A stretch of 64,000 bases of DNA from Thalassotalea sp. PS06. Its GTDB lineage: Bacteria; Pseudomonadota; Gammaproteobacteria; Enterobacterales; Alteromonadaceae. The stretch covers positions 2,170,001 through 2,234,000 of the forward strand of contig NZ_CP041638.1 in the NCBI RefSeq assembly GCF_007197775.1, read 5' to 3'. A program made the position numbers and the translations under genes. Positions 1 through 11,235 of the stretch are shown here, in pieces. The notes under the pieces were generated by a model. That model did no database searches and had not been told where the DNA came from. It saw only the letters and a program-made list of their open reading frames with translations. The stretch's first letter is position 1, and every line of letters begins with the position of its first letter.

Positions 1-404
1 ACTTCTTTGCCGATAAGGGCACGAGCGATTGGTGAACTTACGCTGATACGGTTTTGCTTGATATCTGCTTCATCATCGCCAACGATTTGGTAAGTCACCT
101 CTTCGTCGGTATCGATGTTTAACAAGGTTACCGTTACACCGAAAATTACTTTGTGAGTGTTTGGGATTTTGGTGATATCGATAATTTGCGCATTGCCCAG
201 CTTACCTTCGATTTCCTGAATACGGCCTTCACAAAAACCCTGCTCTTCGCGGGCTGCATGGTACTCGGCGTTCTCTTTCAAGTCACCGTGTTCACGAGCT
301 TCAGCAATGGCCGCCACGATTTCCGGGCGACGTACAGATTTCAAATGATTTAGCTCATCACGAAGCGCATCAGCCCCTTGAATCGTCATCGGATACGTAT
401 TCAT
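1..404 (-). CDS. greA: Transcription elongation factor GreA (3' end beyond window)
   Basis: GreA rescues backtracked RNA polymerase by stimulating cleavage of the extruded transcript end. The minus-strand frame starts at the ATG at 404-402 and runs off the left edge after about 134 codons; family members have about 158, so only the C-terminal end is missing. The N-terminal coiled coil is recognisable (residues about 10-75, with the acidic tip [15 protein letters not shown]), followed by the start of the FKBP-like C-terminal domain. A good ribosome site (AAAGGTG) lies about 6 bases upstream, inside the end of carB. The carB stop and greA start overlap as TAATG, so the two are probably translationally coupled in a carA-carB-greA operon. 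Confidence 0.97.
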   Translation of the reverse strand, partial: MNTYPMTIQGADALRDELNHLKSVRRPEIVAAIAEAREHGDLKENAEYHAAREEQGFCEGRIQEIEGKLGNAQIIDITKIPNTHKVIFGVTVTLLNIDTDEEVTYQIVGDDEADIKQNRISVSSPIARALIGKE

Positions 405-3400
405 TATTGACACCTTTTATGTAATTCTTGAATAGATGTTACTTTGTTGCGGTCGTCAGCCGAGTGCGCCATACAAGCGGCAAAGGCTGCGTTTAACGTC
501 GTAGTATAATTAACTTTATAACGTAATGCACCGCCACGAAGCTGTTTTGAATCTTCGATGGCTTTACGACCTTCAGTGGTGTTAATAATGTAGCTGTACT
601 CACCATTCTTGATTCTATCAAGAATGTGCGGACGACCTTCATGTACCTTGTTAACCAAACGAACTGGCACGTCAGCTTCGCCAAGAACAACGGCAGTACC
701 GTGAGTTGCATCCAGCTTGTAACCTAAGTCGATTAACTGTTTGGCAAGTTCTACAACACGAGTCTTGTCGCTGTCACGAACAGAAATCAATGCACGACCG
801 GTTTTTGGAACCGTTACACCAGCACCAAGGTTGGCTTTTGCGTACGCTTCTTCAAACGTATCACCAACACCCATTACCTCACCAGTAGAGCGCATTTCCG
901 GACCAACAAGCGGGTCAACACCGTGGAACTTGTTGAATGGAATAACCACTTCTTTCACTGAGAAGAATGGCGGAATCGTTTCTTTGGTAACGCCCTGCTC
1001 ATCTAACGTCTTACCAGACATTACCCGTGCAGCGATTTTCGCTAGAGGTACACCGGTAGCTTTTGATACAAATGGAACAGTACGTGCAGCACGCGGGTTT
1101 ACTTCAATTAGATAAACCTTGTTATCTTTAACCGCGAACTGAGTATTCATCAGACCGATTACACCAAGCTCAAAGGCAAGTTTCGTTACCTGCTCACGCA
1201 TCACGTCCTGAATTTCCTGGCTCAAGCTGTAAGCCGGTAATGAACAGGCAGAGTCACCTGAGTGAACACCGGCTTGTTCGATATGCTGCATGATACCGCC
1301 GATAACCACGTTCTTACCGTCACACATCGCATCGATATCCACTTCGATAGCATCATCAAGGAAACGGTCAAGAAGCACTGGCGCTTCGTTAGATACGCTT
1401 ACCGCGTCAGTCATATAACGACGTAAGTCCTGCTCGTCATATACGATTTCCATTGCACGACCACCGAGTACATAAGATGGGCGAACAACCATTGGGAAGC
1501 CGATGTCGTTAGCTTTCGCTACCGCTTCTTCTAACGAGGTTACCGTAGCGTTTTCTGGTTGTAGCAAATCGAGACGGTCAACCGCCTGCTGGAAACGTTC
1601 ACGGTCTTCAGCACGGTCGATGGCATCTGGAGAAGTACCGATAATTGGTACACCAGCCGCTTCAAGCGCACGTGCTAGTTTCAAAGGTGTTTGACCACCG
1701 TATTGAACGATAACGCCTTTCGGTTTTTCAACACGAACAATCTCTAACACGTCCTCGAACGTTACTGGTTCGAAGTACAGGCGATCTGAGGTGTCGTAGT
1801 CGGTAGATACCGTTTCTGGATTACAGTTAACCATAATGGTTTCATAACCATCTTCACGAAGCGCTAACGCTGCGTGTACACAACAGTAGTCGAATTCGAT
1901 ACCCTGACCGATACGGTTAGGACCACCACCTAAAATGATGATTTTGTCTTTATCTGACGGGTTAGCTTCACACTCCTCATCGTATGCAGAGTACATGTAA
2001 GCTGTATCAGAGCTAAATTCTGCCGCACAGGTATCAACACGCTTGTATACCGGGAAGATTTTCGCATTGTGACGCTTCTTACGGATTTCTGCTTCAGAAA
2101 CACCGATTAGCTCAGCCAGGCGAATATCAGCAAAACCTTTACGCTTCAATAGGCGCAGGTATTCGTCGTTAAGAGCAGTCATACCGCCATCAACAACTTT
2201 TTGCTCGTGTAAAACGATATCTTCAATCTGTACCAGGAACCAACGATCAATTTTCGTGGCTTTAAATACATCTTCAACGCTCAGACCTAATCGGAAGGCA
2301 TCAGCGATGTACCAGATACGTTCTGCACCGGCTTCCTGAAGCTCGTGCATGATTTTGGTTTTGGCACCCGGCTTAGTCACATCAACAATTGGATCAAAAC
2401 CGTGAGCGCCTACCTCAAGACCACGAAGTGCCTTTTGCATAGATTCTTGCTGGTTACGACCAATCGCCATTACCTCACCTACAGATTTCATCTGCGTAGT
2501 AAGGCGATCTTCAGCACCTACGAATTTCTCAAAGTTAAAGCGTGGGATCTTGGTCACAACGTAATCGATAGATGGTTCGAATGATGCTGGAGTTGCACCA
2601 CCGGTGATATCGTTACTTAATTCGTCAAGGGTGTAACCGATAGCAAGTTTGGCAGCAACTTTCGCAATTGGGAAACCTGTTGCTTTCGAAGCCAATGCTG
2701 AAGAGCGAGATACACGAGGGTTCATCTCGATGATAACCATACGGCCATCTTTCGGGTTAACACCAAACTGTACGTTTGAACCACCGGTTTCAACACCGAT
2801 TTCACGCAGTACTGCCAACGAGGCATTACGCATGATTTGATATTCTTTGTCAGTCAGAGTCTGTGCTGGTGCAACAGTGATTGAGTCACCCGTGTGAATA
2901 CCCATAGGGTCAAAGTTTTCAATGGAACAGATGATGATACAGTTGTCGTTTTTGTCACGAACAACTTCCATCTCGTATTCTTTCCAACCGATAAGCGATT
3001 CATCAATAAGTAGCTCGTTAGTCGGTGATAAATCTAAACCACGAGTACAGATTGTTTCGAATTCTTCCTGGTTGTATGCGATACCGCCACCAGTACCACC
3101 CATAGTAAACGAAGGGCGAATAATACAAGGGAAACCGATACGCTTAGCGGTTTCTTTCGCTTCTTCCATCGAGTGAACGATTTCAGCACGTGGACATTCT
3201 AAACCAATGTTTTTCATTGCCTGGTCGAAACGTTCACGGTTTTCCGCTTTATCAATGGCGTCAGCCGTTGCACCAATCATCTCAACATCAAACTCTTCAA
3301 GTACGCCGTTTGATTCAAGTTCTAGTGCACAGTTCAATGCAGTCTGACCACCCATAGTAGGTAGTACCGCATCTGGACGCTCTTTTTCGATAATACGACG

Positions 3401-3622
3401 AACCACTTCCCAGTGAATTGGCTCAATGTAAGTTGCATCGGCCATGTTCGGGTCGGTCATGATGGTCGCTGGGTTAGAGTTAACAAGAATAACTCGATAA
3501 CCCTCTTCTTTCAGCGCTTTACAAGCCTGAGCTCCCGAATAGTCAAATTCACAGGCTTGACCAATAACAATTGGACCTGCCCCTAAAATAAGAATACTTT
3601 TTATGTCAGTACGTTTTGGCAT
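404..3622 (-). CDS. carB: Carbamoyl-phosphate synthase large subunit
   Basis: CarB makes carbamoyl phosphate from bicarbonate, ATP and ammonia delivered by CarA, feeding arginine and pyrimidine synthesis in the cytoplasm. It has 1072 residues, the normal size. Two homologous ATP-grasp halves are visible, each opening with a dinucleotide-like loop ([10 protein letters not shown] near residue 13 and [10 protein letters not shown] near residue 560), and each carrying an NPR(V/A)SR/ARTV-type segment. The C-terminal 130 residues form the MGS-like allosteric domain. It lies 32 bases downstream of carA on the same strand and its TAA overlaps the greA ATG. Confidence 0.98.
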   Translation of the reverse strand: MPKRTDIKSILILGAGPIVIGQACEFDYSGAQACKALKEEGYRVILVNSNPATIMTDPNMADATYIEPIHWEVVRRIIEKERPDAVLPTMGGQTALNCALELESNGVLEEFDVEMIGATADAIDKAENRERFDQAMKNIGLECPRAEIVHSMEEAKETAKRIGFPCIIRPSFTMGGTGGGIAYNQEEFETICTRGLDLSPTNELLIDESLIGWKEYEMEVVRDKNDNCIIICSIENFDPMGIHTGDSITVAPAQTLTDKEYQIMRNASLAVLREIGVETGGSNVQFGVNPKDGRMVIIEMNPRVSRSSALASKATGFPIAKVAAKLAIGYTLDELSNDITGGATPASFEPSIDYVVTKIPRFNFEKFVGAEDRLTTQMKSVGEVMAIGRNQQESMQKALRGLEVGAHGFDPIVDVTKPGAKTKIMHELQEAGAERIWYIADAFRLGLSVEDVFKATKIDRWFLVQIEDIVLHEQKVVDGGMTALNDEYLRLLKRKGFADIRLAELIGVSEAEIRKKRHNAKIFPVYKRVDTCAAEFSSDTAYMYSAYDEECEANPSDKDKIIILGGGPNRIGQGIEFDYCCVHAALALREDGYETIMVNCNPETVSTDYDTSDRLYFEPVTFEDVLEIVRVEKPKGVIVQYGGQTPLKLARALEAAGVPIIGTSPDAIDRAEDRERFQQAVDRLDLLQPENATVTSLEEAVAKANDIGFPMVVRPSYVLGGRAMEIVYDEQDLRRYMTDAVSVSNEAPVLLDRFLDDAIEVDIDAMCDGKNVVIGGIMQHIEQAGVHSGDSACSLPAYSLSQEIQDVMREQVTKLAFELGVIGLMNTQFAVKDNKVYLIEVNPRAARTVPFVSKATGVPLAKIAARVMSGKTLDEQGVTKETIPPFFSVKEVVIPFNKFHGVDPLVGPEMRSTGEVMGVGDTFEEAYAKANLGAGVTVPKTGRALISVRDSDKTRVVELAKQLIDLGYKLDATHGTAVVLGEADVPVRLVNKVHEGRPHILDRIKNGEYSYIINTTEGRKAIEDSKQLRGGALRYKVNYTTTLNAAFAACMAHSADDRNKVTSIQELHKRCQ

Positions 3623-3654
3623 GTTTCTACTCTATCTATTCAGTTAGCTAGCGC

Positions 3655-4788
3655 TTATTTGGCTTTGTATTCGTTAATTAATTCGATGAAGTGATCGAAC
3701 AATGGTGCCGCATCATGTGGGCCCGGGCTTGCTTCAGGGTGACCCTGGAAGCTAAATGCCGGCTTATCAGTGCGGTGGATACCTTGCAATGAACCATCGA
3801 ATAGTGACTTGTGAGTCGCTTCAAGGTTTGCAGGTAATGTCTCTTCATCTACGGCGAAACCGTGGTTTTGCGAAGTGATCATAACCACGTCGCGGCCCAT
3901 GTCTTTAACCGGGTGGTTAGCACCATGGTGACCAAATTTCATTTTTACTGTGTTGGCGCCTGAAGCCAGACCTAAAAGCTGGTGACCAAGACAGATACCG
4001 AAAACCGGAATGTCGGTTTCCAGGAAAGATTTAATGGCTGAGATGGCGTAATCACATGGCTCTGGGTCACCCGGGCCATTAGAAAGGAAGATACCATCTG
4101 GGTTCATTGCTAATACTTCTGACGCTGGCGTTTGCGCTGGTACTACGGTTAATTTACAACCGCGGTCAACTAGCATACGCAGGATGTTGCGTTTAGCACC
4201 AAAGTCGTAGGCAACAACGTGGTGAGGAAACTCTTCAGGGCTTACATGGCCTTTGCCAAGCTGCCAGCTACCTTCAGACCAGGTGTATTGCTCTTTGGTT
4301 GATACAACTTTCGCCAGATCCATACCTTTCAGGCCTGGGAAGTCATTGGCAAGCGTTTGCGCTTTTTCCAAATCCAGGTCGTCGCCAGCCATAATACAGC
4401 CGTTTTGCGCGCCTTTTTCACGAAGGATTCGGGTAAGCTTACGAGTATCGATGTCGGCAATACCAAGAATGTTATTGGCAACCAGGTACTCAGATAAGGT
4501 TTGTTCGTTACGGAAATTGCTTGCTAGCAAAGGTAAGTCACGAATCACCAGACCTTTTGCCCATATATCGGCAGACTCTTCGTCTTCTTTATTCGTACCA
4601 GTGTTGCCAATATGTGGATAAGTCAAAGTGACTATTTGTTCAGCGTAGGATGGATCAGTAAGAATTTCTTGATAGCCTGTCATAGCCGTATTAAATACAA
4701 CCTCGCCAACGGCTGCCCCAGTCGCACCAATTGCAGTGCCCTTAAAAATAGTGCCGTCTTCCAGCACCAAGATGGCAGATTTAGTCAA
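3655..4788 (-). CDS. carA: Carbamoyl-phosphate synthase small (glutaminase) subunit, TTG start
   Basis: CarA hydrolyses glutamine and channels ammonia to CarB. An N-terminal CPSase small-subunit domain is followed by a class I glutamine amidotransferase domain with the nucleophile motif GICLGHQ and a late catalytic His-x-Glu (GHPEASPG). The frame is open further upstream (an ATG at 4800 and another farther out). I chose the TTG at 4788-4786 because a strong GGAGG lies 5 bases before it, and because the resulting N-terminus ([12 protein letters not shown]) aligns with the family, where E. coli carA also uses UUG. That gives 377 residues against about 382 usually. The ATG at 4800 overlaps the ribosome site itself and is unlikely to be used. 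Confidence 0.95.
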   Translation of the reverse strand: MTKSAILVLEDGTIFKGTAIGATGAAVGEVVFNTAMTGYQEILTDPSYAEQIVTLTYPHIGNTGTNKEDEESADIWAKGLVIRDLPLLASNFRNEQTLSEYLVANNILGIADIDTRKLTRILREKGAQNGCIMAGDDLDLEKAQTLANDFPGLKGMDLAKVVSTKEQYTWSEGSWQLGKGHVSPEEFPHHVVAYDFGAKRNILRMLVDRGCKLTVVPAQTPASEVLAMNPDGIFLSNGPGDPEPCDYAISAIKSFLETDIPVFGICLGHQLLGLASGANTVKMKFGHHGANHPVKDMGRDVVMITSQNHGFAVDEETLPANLEATHKSLFDGSLQGIHRTDKPAFSFQGHPEASPGPHDAAPLFDHFIELINEYKAK

Positions 4789-4906
4789 TTTAACCTCCAT
4801 AGTGAAGAAATAGTCTATAACTGTTAAATACTGTGCTTTCCCAAGCAGATTTAACAATTATTGAGCGGATTTAATGCCAAAAGCTAATTTTTGGCAAATT
4901 CCGCGC

Positions 4907-4935
4907 ATTTTACGCGTTACAGAGCAATCCGTCTA
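4907..4935 (-). promoter_or_regulatory. Candidate carAB promoter
   Basis: On the minus strand a TAGACG -35-like hexamer (4935-4930) is separated by 17 bases from TAAAAT (4912-4907), about 120 bases upstream of the carA TTG. An inverted repeat GCCAAAA-N6-TTTTGGC (4875-4894) lies in the leader. It matches no operator I recognise, so arginine or pyrimidine control is not shown. Confidence 0.4.
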
Positions 4936-5003
4936 TAACAAATTAAAACTAATTGGCAGTTTCAGCTGAAAAACTTATCTAAACCGTCAAAAACAACAAT
5001 TAT

Positions 5004-5807
5004 CTATTTCAATCCAAGTACATCTTGCATGTCATAAAAACCATTTTTAGCACTGCTTAACCAACGTGCAGCGCGCATCGCGCCTAATGCGAAAGTCATT
5101 CGCGACGTTGCTTTGTGAGAGATCTCTAATCGCTCTCCTAAATCTGCAAAAAATGCCGTATGCTCGCCGACGATATCGCCAGCTCTTACAGTTGCAAAGC
5201 CTATGGTATCGGCTTTTCGTTCTTCGCTGATACCTTCTCGTCCATATACCGCACATTCATTTAAATCACGACCTAAGGTATCGGCGATGACCTGCCCCAT
5301 CTTAACTGCGGTGCCTGATGGAGCATCTTTTTTGAAGCGATGATGAGCCTCAAAAATTTCTATATCAGTATAGTCGCCAATTGCCTGAGCGGTAATTTGC
5401 AATAACTTAAACAATAAATTCACACCAACGCTGGTATTTGGTGCCAGTACTACCGGGATCTTCTCGCCCCAGTTGCGAATACGCTGCTCTTCTTCAGCAT
5501 CAAATCCTGTGGTGCCAATTAGCAATGCTTTGCCATTACTGGCACACCAGTCGATATGGCTTAATGTTGCCCCTGGCGCGGTAAAATCAATAAACACATC
5601 GGCCGCTTTTAATTCATCCATGGAAGATACGATTGGCGCGCCGACTTTACTCATGCCACATAGTTCACCGGCATCGACACCAATCAGGCTGGAGTTTTGG
5701 CGAACCGTACCACCAATCAATGTAATATCTTCTGCTTCGATAGCAGCCCTTAACAGGTTCTGTCCCATGCGGCCAGCACAACCTAAAATCGCGACGTTAA
5801 TGGTCAT
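5004..5807 (-). CDS. dapB: 4-hydroxy-tetrahydrodipicolinate reductase
   Basis: DapB performs the NAD(P)H-dependent reduction in the diaminopimelate/lysine pathway, needed for peptidoglycan. The protein has 267 residues. The Rossmann nucleotide loop [10 protein letters not shown] is at residues 9-18. The catalytic/substrate segment [15 protein letters not shown], with the conserved His-His and Lys, lies near residue 155, and the TGFD and APNTSVG motifs are present. It is transcribed on the same strand as carA, but about 200 bases separate dapB from carA, so carAB probably has its own promoter. Confidence 0.97.
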   Translation of the reverse strand: MTINVAILGCAGRMGQNLLRAAIEAEDITLIGGTVRQNSSLIGVDAGELCGMSKVGAPIVSSMDELKAADVFIDFTAPGATLSHIDWCASNGKALLIGTTGFDAEEEQRIRNWGEKIPVVLAPNTSVGVNLLFKLLQITAQAIGDYTDIEIFEAHHRFKKDAPSGTAVKMGQVIADTLGRDLNECAVYGREGISEERKADTIGFATVRAGDIVGEHTAFFADLGERLEISHKATSRMTFALGAMRAARWLSSAKNGFYDMQDVLGLK

Positions 5808-5951
5808 TGATAATCCTTGTTTAAATCTGCGGCTTAACGTGCCGCTATCAAAATTCTATTTATTGCCGTAGTTACCGTAATCAGGCTCAAACTTATATCG
5901 CTCAAGCCGGGGCAAATAGTCTTCTGAATTTATTTGCCTTTCACTAAATAC

Positions 5952-5979
5952 AAAAAAGCCGGGAAAACCCGGCTTTTTC
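5952..5979 (-). terminator. Rho-independent terminator downstream of fklB
   Basis: Perfect stem AGCCGGG-AAAA-CCCGGCT flanked by A and T runs. It sits 5 bases after the fklB stop on the minus strand and, being symmetric, could work in both directions. Confidence 0.85.
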
Positions 5980-5983
5980 AATA

Positions 5984-6604
5984 TTAAAGGATATCCAGCA
6001 GTTCCACATCGAACACTAAGGTTGCATATGGAGGGATAGCACCTTGAGAACCACGCTCACCATAAGCTAGGTTGTATGGTACGTGTAAACGCCACTTTGA
6101 ACCAACAGGCATCATTTGTAGTGCTTCAGTCCAACCAGCGATTACGCCGTTAACTGGGAATTCTGCAGGTTGACCGCGATCGTAAGAGCTGTCGAATACT
6201 TTACCATCAGGGAAAGTACCGTGGTAATGGGTACGAACTGTGCTGTCAGCGCTTGGCTTGTCACCGTTACCTTCAACAAGGATTTCAAACTGAAGACCAG
6301 ACTCAGTTACGCTTACTTCGTCACGCTTAGCGTTTTCTGCAAGGTAAGCTTCACCAGCTGCAGCTGCTTCTTTGGCTGCCGCCGCTTCCTGCTCCTGAAG
6401 TTTCTGAGAAACAACAGTGAAAGCTTCTTGCAAATCTTCCTGGCTTACTGCACTCGCAGCACCGGCTAAAGCATCAGCAATACCCGCTTGTACTGCTGCT
6501 ACGTCAAATTCTTTAAACGGGTTGTTACGTAACTGATCACCAAGTTGACGACCAACACCGTAGCTAACACGTTGTTCAATAGACTCAAATTTATTTTCTG
6601 ACAT
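5984..6604 (-). CDS. fklB: FKBP-type peptidyl-prolyl cis-trans isomerase (FklB/FKBP22)
   Basis: A prolyl isomerase of the FKBP22 class, 206 residues. The N-terminal part (1-95) is the dimerisation region with the family signature YGVGRQLGDQL and an Ala-rich helix. The C-terminal FKBP domain (about 95-206) holds the active-site segments GTFPDGKVFDSSYDRG, VNGVIAGWTEALQMM and YGERG...IPPYATLVFDVELL. No signal peptide is seen, so it is probably cytoplasmic. It is a single-gene unit with its own terminator. Confidence 0.95.
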   Translation of the reverse strand: MSENKFESIEQRVSYGVGRQLGDQLRNNPFKEFDVAAVQAGIADALAGAASAVSQEDLQEAFTVVSQKLQEQEAAAAKEAAAAGEAYLAENAKRDEVSVTESGLQFEILVEGNGDKPSADSTVRTHYHGTFPDGKVFDSSYDRGQPAEFPVNGVIAGWTEALQMMPVGSKWRLHVPYNLAYGERGSQGAIPPYATLVFDVELLDIL

Positions 6605-6729
6605 GATAGGTTCTTCTATAAAAAATTCGCCGGCAAGCTTAGCATATCCTCACTTATCTCAACAGACCTTTTACTAAAGAAATATAAGGTAATATGGCAA
6701 AAGGTCAGATCAAAAGGTGATTAAATATA

Positions 6730-7566
6730 TTATTGTTTCGACTTCTTCGGTGTTGGGATTTTTGGCTTCGGACATTGCGGGCGAACCGATGCCGAGGCAT
6801 ACATAGGTTCTGACGTTTGCAGATGCTTGCTAAGATTGTCGATTCGAGTTTGATTCGATGGGTGAGTCGATAACCACTCTGGTGGTTCACCACCACCAGC
6901 TTTGGCCATATTGCGCCATAGTGCCACGGACTCTTTCGGATCGAAGCCAGATTTTGCCATTAAGTCCTGACCAATGATATCCGCTTCGGTTTCATGGGTA
7001 CGACCATAGGGCATTAAGATACCGTATTGCACGCCAATACCCATACCCGCCATGATCAGCGCTTTATTATCTACGTCACTAAGCGCCAACCCGGTACCTG
7101 CAACCGCCAGACCAATTTTACTGATTTGATCTGAACTTAATCGCTCGTTTGAGTGCTGGGCAATAACATGCCCTACTTCATGGCCAACAATCGCGGCCAG
7201 CTGACCGGCATTATCGGTAACTTGCAAAATACCGGTATAAACACCAATTTTGCCGCCAGGCAAGGCAAAGGCATTGACCATATCTGAGTCAAACACCACC
7301 ACTTCCCAGGTGCCCTGATGGACGCTGGAGTCAACATTTACGGTGATTGCATCGGCAACACACTGAACAAACTTGTTAACCGCAGGATCCGTTGAAATCG
7401 TCTCCTGTTTTTTCATTTCATCGAATGAGCGAGCGCCCATCTGATTTAATTCATCGGGAGAATGCATCAATAGCTGACGTCGGCCTGTAGGCGATGTGCT
7501 ACATGCCGTGATGAAAGCGGCAATAAACAAGGTTAGTGCAAGTGTTTTTTTGGATTGAAGTAACAT
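6730..7566 (-). CDS. M48 family metalloprotease, lipoprotein
   Basis: A zinc protease of the LoiP/BepA-like M48 group, probably tethered to the periplasmic face of the outer membrane. The signal peptide ends in a lipobox with Cys22 (ITAC). Zinc site HEVGH is at 129-133, with the third ligand in HETEAD (about 191-196). A basic, Pro/Lys-rich tail ends the 278-residue protein. Family members cut misfolded envelope proteins; that role is inferred here. It is monocistronic as far as can be seen. Confidence 0.92.
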   Translation of the reverse strand: MLLQSKKTLALTLFIAAFITACSTSPTGRRQLLMHSPDELNQMGARSFDEMKKQETISTDPAVNKFVQCVADAITVNVDSSVHQGTWEVVVFDSDMVNAFALPGGKIGVYTGILQVTDNAGQLAAIVGHEVGHVIAQHSNERLSSDQISKIGLAVAGTGLALSDVDNKALIMAGMGIGVQYGILMPYGRTHETEADIIGQDLMAKSGFDPKESVALWRNMAKAGGGEPPEWLSTHPSNQTRIDNLSKHLQTSEPMYASASVRPQCPKPKIPTPKKSKQ

Positions 7567-7903
7567 TCCGGTGTTTGTCCTTTGCTGGCCATGATGGTTG
7601 TTAAGTTATTGTAAAACTCTGATTTGGATTCGCCAAGCGATAAATCGCCTCTTTTATCATCTACTGCACTCTCGCGGTATTCACTACAAAACCCTGATGC
7701 CACAAATACCCAATGGAAACTGCACTGCTGTTAAAGGAGCTATACTGGTTAAAGCAGAGGGTGTTTTATGGAAGATTGCTGATCCTTGCCTATACTTGAA
7801 CACCCGAGCAAGAAAATTGTTTTCAATTATCAGAGCAAAGGATTCTCTAGGTATTGATATCCGATACCACTGAACGGCTCATTAAGGATAAAGGAATAAG
7901 AAT
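7567..7903. other. Intergenic region between divergent M48 protease and VOC genes
   Basis: This 337-bp stretch should hold the divergent promoters for both genes. A plus-strand open frame across it has no ribosome site and no recognisable content. The only clear element is an AAGGA ribosome site just before the VOC gene start. Confidence 0.5.
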
Positions 7904-8317
7904 ATGCTGACACCTCAACATATCGATCATATCGTCCTCAACGCCCAGCAATCACCGCAGGAAATGCTGAATTTTTATTGTCAGGTACTCGGTTGCGTGG
8001 TTGAACGCCAGGAACCAGAATTTCACTTAACCCAATTACGCGCGGGTTTTTCTATCATAGATCTACTCACCGGCCCAGACTCAAAAAATCAGGTGAAAGA
8101 GCCCAATGGCAACGCATCCCGAAATGTAGACCATTTTTGCCTGACCGTTAACGAAACCATCGATGACCAGTTGCTAACCTGGTTTGCCGACCATGGTGTT
8201 GAATGCTCCGACATTCACGATAACTACGGTGCGCAAGGGTTTGGCGAGTCGGTATATATCAAAGATCCGCTAGGTAACACTATTGAGATCAAAACCATGA
8301 AACCAGCACCACTTTAA
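7904..8317 (+). CDS. VOC (glyoxalase/bleomycin-resistance fold) family protein
   Basis: A 137-residue single-domain vicinal-oxygen-chelate protein. Metal-ligand-type positions are visible: His near the N-terminus (QHIDHIVLNA), a second His in the central half (RNVDHFCLTV) and the C-terminal DPLGNTIEIK motif. It resembles the small dioxygenase/lyase-like VOC proteins found in many proteobacteria; the substrate cannot be told. An AAGGA ribosome site precedes the ATG. Confidence 0.9.
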   Translation: MLTPQHIDHIVLNAQQSPQEMLNFYCQVLGCVVERQEPEFHLTQLRAGFSIIDLLTGPDSKNQVKEPNGNASRNVDHFCLTVNETIDDQLLTWFADHGVECSDIHDNYGAQGFGESVYIKDPLGNTIEIKTMKPAPL

Positions 8318-8340
8318 AATCCTATCATTATGGTTTTTCT

Positions 8341-8364
8341 GGCCGCGTTCAGGCGCGGCCTTGT
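8341..8364 (+). terminator. Hairpin after the VOC gene
   Basis: Perfect 7-bp stem GGCCGCG-TTCAGG-CGCGGCC, followed only by a short T-rich stretch (TTGTT). It is a plausible but weak terminator. Confidence 0.5.
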
Positions 8365-8406
8365 TACCTTAGCCCGAGACTATCCTTAACACCTTTGTTA
8401 ACGCCA

Positions 8407-8435
8407 TTCCTATATCAACGGCTTTGCTTTATAAT
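8407..8435 (+). promoter_or_regulatory. Candidate ybiT promoter
   Basis: A perfect TATAAT at 8430-8435 lies about 40 bases before the ybiT start. The -35 position (TTCCTA at 8407, 17-base spacing) is poor, matching three of six. Confidence 0.45.
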
Positions 8436-8473
8436 GCGCGCAATTTTTTGGCTCTAACCTCAGGATTCGTGCA

Positions 8474-10063
8474 TTGATCACCACAGCTAACATCACCATG
8501 CAATTTGGTGCGAAACCACTTTTTGAAAACATCTCCGTAAAATTTGGTGGCGGTAATCGCTACGGCCTTATCGGCGCTAACGGTTGCGGCAAATCAACAT
8601 TCATGAAGATACTTGGTGGTGATTTAGAACCCAGTGCCGGTAATGTCTCCGTTGATGTCAATGAGCGTGTCGGTAAACTTCGACAGGACCAGTTTGCGTT
8701 TGAAGAATATTCGGTAATCGATACCGTGATCATGGGTCATACTGAGCTTTGGGCGATAAAAGAAGAACGTGATCGTATCTATTCTTTACCGGAAATGAGT
8801 GAAGAGGATGGCATGAAGGTTGCCGATTTAGAAACCCAATTTGCGGAGATGGACGGTTATACCGCAGAAAGTCGTGCCGGTGAGTTATTAATGGGTGTAG
8901 GTATTCCAATTGACCAACACTTTGGCCCGATGAGCGAAATTGCTCCCGGTTGGAAACTTCGTGTGTTACTGGCACAGGCACTGTTCTCAGACCCAGATAT
9001 TCTGTTACTGGACGAGCCTACCAACAACCTGGACATTCATACTATCCAATGGTTAGAAGAGATTCTTAATGAAAGAAATTCAACCATGATTATTATTTCT
9101 CACGATCGTCACTTCTTAAACAGTGTTTGTACTCACATGGCGGACTTGGATTACGGCGAGTTGCGCGTTTATCCGGGTAATTACGATGAGTACATGCTTG
9201 CAGCGACTCAAGCACGAGCTCGTCTAATGGCGGATAATGCCAAGAAGAAAGCGCAAATTTCTGAACTTCAGGAATTCGTGCGTCGTTTCTCAGCCAATGC
9301 CTCGAAAGCAAAACAGGCAACCTCCCGTGCTAAGCAAATCGATAAGATTCAACTGGATGAAGTTAAGGCTTCATCTCGTGTGAATCCATTTATCCGCTTT
9401 GAGCAGGAAAAGAAACTATTCCGTAATGCCATTGAAATTGAAAACCTGAGTAAGTCTTTCGATGCAGACATTATTTTCAAAGACATTAACCTAATGGCAG
9501 AAGTTGGCGAAAAGATTGCGGTCATCGGCGAAAACGGCATTGGTAAAACCACCTTCCTGCGCACCCTAATGGATGAGCTGCAGCCAGAAGTAGGTGAAGT
9601 TAAATGGTCTGAAAATTCCAATATTGCTTATTATGCTCAGGATCACGCCGAGCTGTTCGAGCAGGATATGACGTTATTTGACTGGATGAGTCAATGGAAG
9701 AACCCAGGCGATGATGAACAGGTAGTGCGTGGATTCTTAGGTCGCCTATTATTCTCACAAGACGATATCAATAAGTCGGTAAAAGTACTTTCCGGTGGCG
9801 AACAAGGTCGTATGCTTTTCGGCAAAATGATGATGCAAAAACCAAACATTCTGGTAATGGACGAGCCGACCAACCATATGGATATGGAATCGATCGAATC
9901 GTTAAACATCGCTCTGGAAAAATACGAAGGCACATTAATTTTCGTCAGTCACGACCGTGAATTTGTATCTTCTCTGGCAACTCGCGTGCTTGAGCTTAAA
10001 GGCGATCACTATGTAGATTTTGCCGGTGGTTATGAAGAATATCTGGCCAGCCAGGATAACTAA
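8474..10063 (+). CDS. ybiT: ABC-F family ATPase YbiT
   Basis: A soluble ABC-F protein, with two nucleotide-binding domains and no membrane part; the family acts on the ribosome as translation factors. It has 529 residues. NBD1 has Walker A GANGCGKS (34-41) and Walker [13 protein letters not shown] (D180/E181). The Lys/Arg-rich inter-domain linker (about 240-310) is followed by NBD2 with [17 protein letters not shown] and [10 protein letters not shown]. The sequence matches E. coli YbiT along its full length. The start is TTG ([12 protein letters not shown]), preceded by AGGA 8 bases upstream; no in-frame ATG or GTG would restore the expected N-terminus. Confidence 0.95.
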   Translation: MITTANITMQFGAKPLFENISVKFGGGNRYGLIGANGCGKSTFMKILGGDLEPSAGNVSVDVNERVGKLRQDQFAFEEYSVIDTVIMGHTELWAIKEERDRIYSLPEMSEEDGMKVADLETQFAEMDGYTAESRAGELLMGVGIPIDQHFGPMSEIAPGWKLRVLLAQALFSDPDILLLDEPTNNLDIHTIQWLEEILNERNSTMIIISHDRHFLNSVCTHMADLDYGELRVYPGNYDEYMLAATQARARLMADNAKKKAQISELQEFVRRFSANASKAKQATSRAKQIDKIQLDEVKASSRVNPFIRFEQEKKLFRNAIEIENLSKSFDADIIFKDINLMAEVGEKIAVIGENGIGKTTFLRTLMDELQPEVGEVKWSENSNIAYYAQDHAELFEQDMTLFDWMSQWKNPGDDEQVVRGFLGRLLFSQDDINKSVKVLSGGEQGRMLFGKMMMQKPNILVMDEPTNHMDMESIESLNIALEKYEGTLIFVSHDREFVSSLATRVLELKGDHYVDFAGGYEEYLASQDN

Positions 10064-10084
10064 TCAATAGCAATAATTGATAAT

Positions 10085-10112
10085 AAAAAGGAGTCGTAAA
10101 GACTCCTTTTTT
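10085..10112 (+). terminator. Rho-independent terminator of ybiT
   Basis: Stem AAAAGGAGTC-GTAAA-GACTCCTTTT followed by T residues, about 20 bases after the ybiT stop. Confidence 0.85.
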
Positions 10113-10234
10113 GTTTTAAATCAACATTTATAATTTAAATCAGAGGGTTAGAAAATATATTTCATAAACACTTGTCAACATATCTTAAATGGGAGTAAGC
10201 TGAAATTAACTCGAAAGAAACATTAAGGTGGTTG

Positions 10235-10654
10235 ATGAGCGAAAACAAAACCCAGTTAACAGACCTTAATCCCGATACCTTTATCGCTGCTATCGAACAT
10301 TCGGTAAAACGCCAGGACAGCGAGCAACTACTACAACTTTTTGCAGCCATCACCAAACAAAAACCTCAACTTTGGGGAACTTCCATCATAGGCTTCGGTC
10401 AATATCATTACCGCTATGATTCAGGACGTGAAGGAGACTTTCTAAGGACCGGCTTTTCGCCTCGAAAACAAAATATCGCGATTTATATTATTCTCGGCTT
10501 TCAACCTTACCAGGATTTACTGGCGAAATTAGGAAAGCACAAAACAGGAAAATCCTGTCTCTACATTAATAAATTAGCCGATATCGATATTGAGGTTTTA
10601 AAGCAGTTAATTGAAAAAAGTTATCAGGATATGGCAGAAAAATATCCTTTATAA
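10235..10654 (+). CDS. DUF1801 domain-containing protein
   Basis: A 139-residue cytoplasmic protein of the YdhG/DUF1801 fold, recognised by LWGTSIIGFGQYHYRYDSGREGD, the aromatic segment after it and KSCLYINKLADID. Its function is unknown. The start is the ATG at 10235, with AAGGTGG 4 bases before it; a TTG one codon upstream is disfavoured. Confidence 0.85.
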   Translation: MSENKTQLTDLNPDTFIAAIEHSVKRQDSEQLLQLFAAITKQKPQLWGTSIIGFGQYHYRYDSGREGDFLRTGFSPRKQNIAIYIILGFQPYQDLLAKLGKHKTGKSCLYINKLADIDIEVLKQLIEKSYQDMAEKYPL

Positions 10655-10780
10655 ATCAAAAGCTAACAAAGAGGAAAACCACTAACTCTCACTAATTATA
10701 AATTTTTACCCTATCTAAGCTTGTAAGGTCGAATCATCGTCCCCATGCTTATTATGAAGACTCGAAAAAAGGAGAGCTGT

Positions 10781-11119
10781 ATGAAAATAAATATTTCAGG
10801 CCATCATGTAGAAGTAACCGAGGCTATCGCCGATGTCATTCATAGCAAATACGCTAAAGTCGGTAACCACTTTCCCAGCCTTATGTCTCTGGATATCATT
10901 TTAAAGGTTGAAAAAAACATCCAAAAAATCGAAGTCACTACTCTGTACGAAAATGTGAAAGTTTCCATTACTGCCGTTGCCGATGATATGTATAAAGCAA
11001 TTGGCAATTCCGTCAAAAAGCTTGAATCTGCCCTTGCCCATCGCAAAGGGGTGATCAATGCGAATCTGCACGATAAGTTTGAGGTTCAGGAACAAGAACT
11101 CGTCGCGCAAACCCACTAA
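10781..11119 (+). CDS. hpf: Ribosome hibernation promoting factor (HPF/RaiA family)
   Basis: A 112-residue short-form hibernation factor that binds the 30S decoding region and stabilises idle ribosomes. The typical opening MKINISGHHVEVTEAI, the LKVEK strand and the DMYKAI-N-LESAL helix are clear; the C-terminus is short, without the long-HPF dimerisation domain. The frame is open upstream, but the ATG at 10781 has a very good AAAAGGAG site 6 bases away. A bidirectional terminator follows. Confidence 0.9.
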   Translation: MKINISGHHVEVTEAIADVIHSKYAKVGNHFPSLMSLDIILKVEKNIQKIEVTTLYENVKVSITAVADDMYKAIGNSVKKLESALAHRKGVINANLHDKFEVQEQELVAQTH

Positions 11120-11134
11120 CGCTTAATTTAACCA

Positions 11135-11170
11135 GAAAAAAAAGAGCATCACATTGATGCTCTTTTTTAT
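11135..11170. terminator. Bidirectional terminator between hpf and the DEAD-box helicase
   Basis: Long A run, stem AAGAGCATC-ACATT-GATGCTCTT, long T run. It lies between converging genes and has U-tracts on both strands. Confidence 0.85.
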
Positions 11171-11235
11171 TATCTGGAATAAAGCAATGCTCTTAACTCT
11201 GAATTCTGCTGTCTGCCGTCTGCAATCTTTCGTTT

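Noticed and set aside
7598..7873. Plus-strand frame of 91 codons
   Set aside because: No ribosome site, no recognisable content, and it fills a divergent promoter region.
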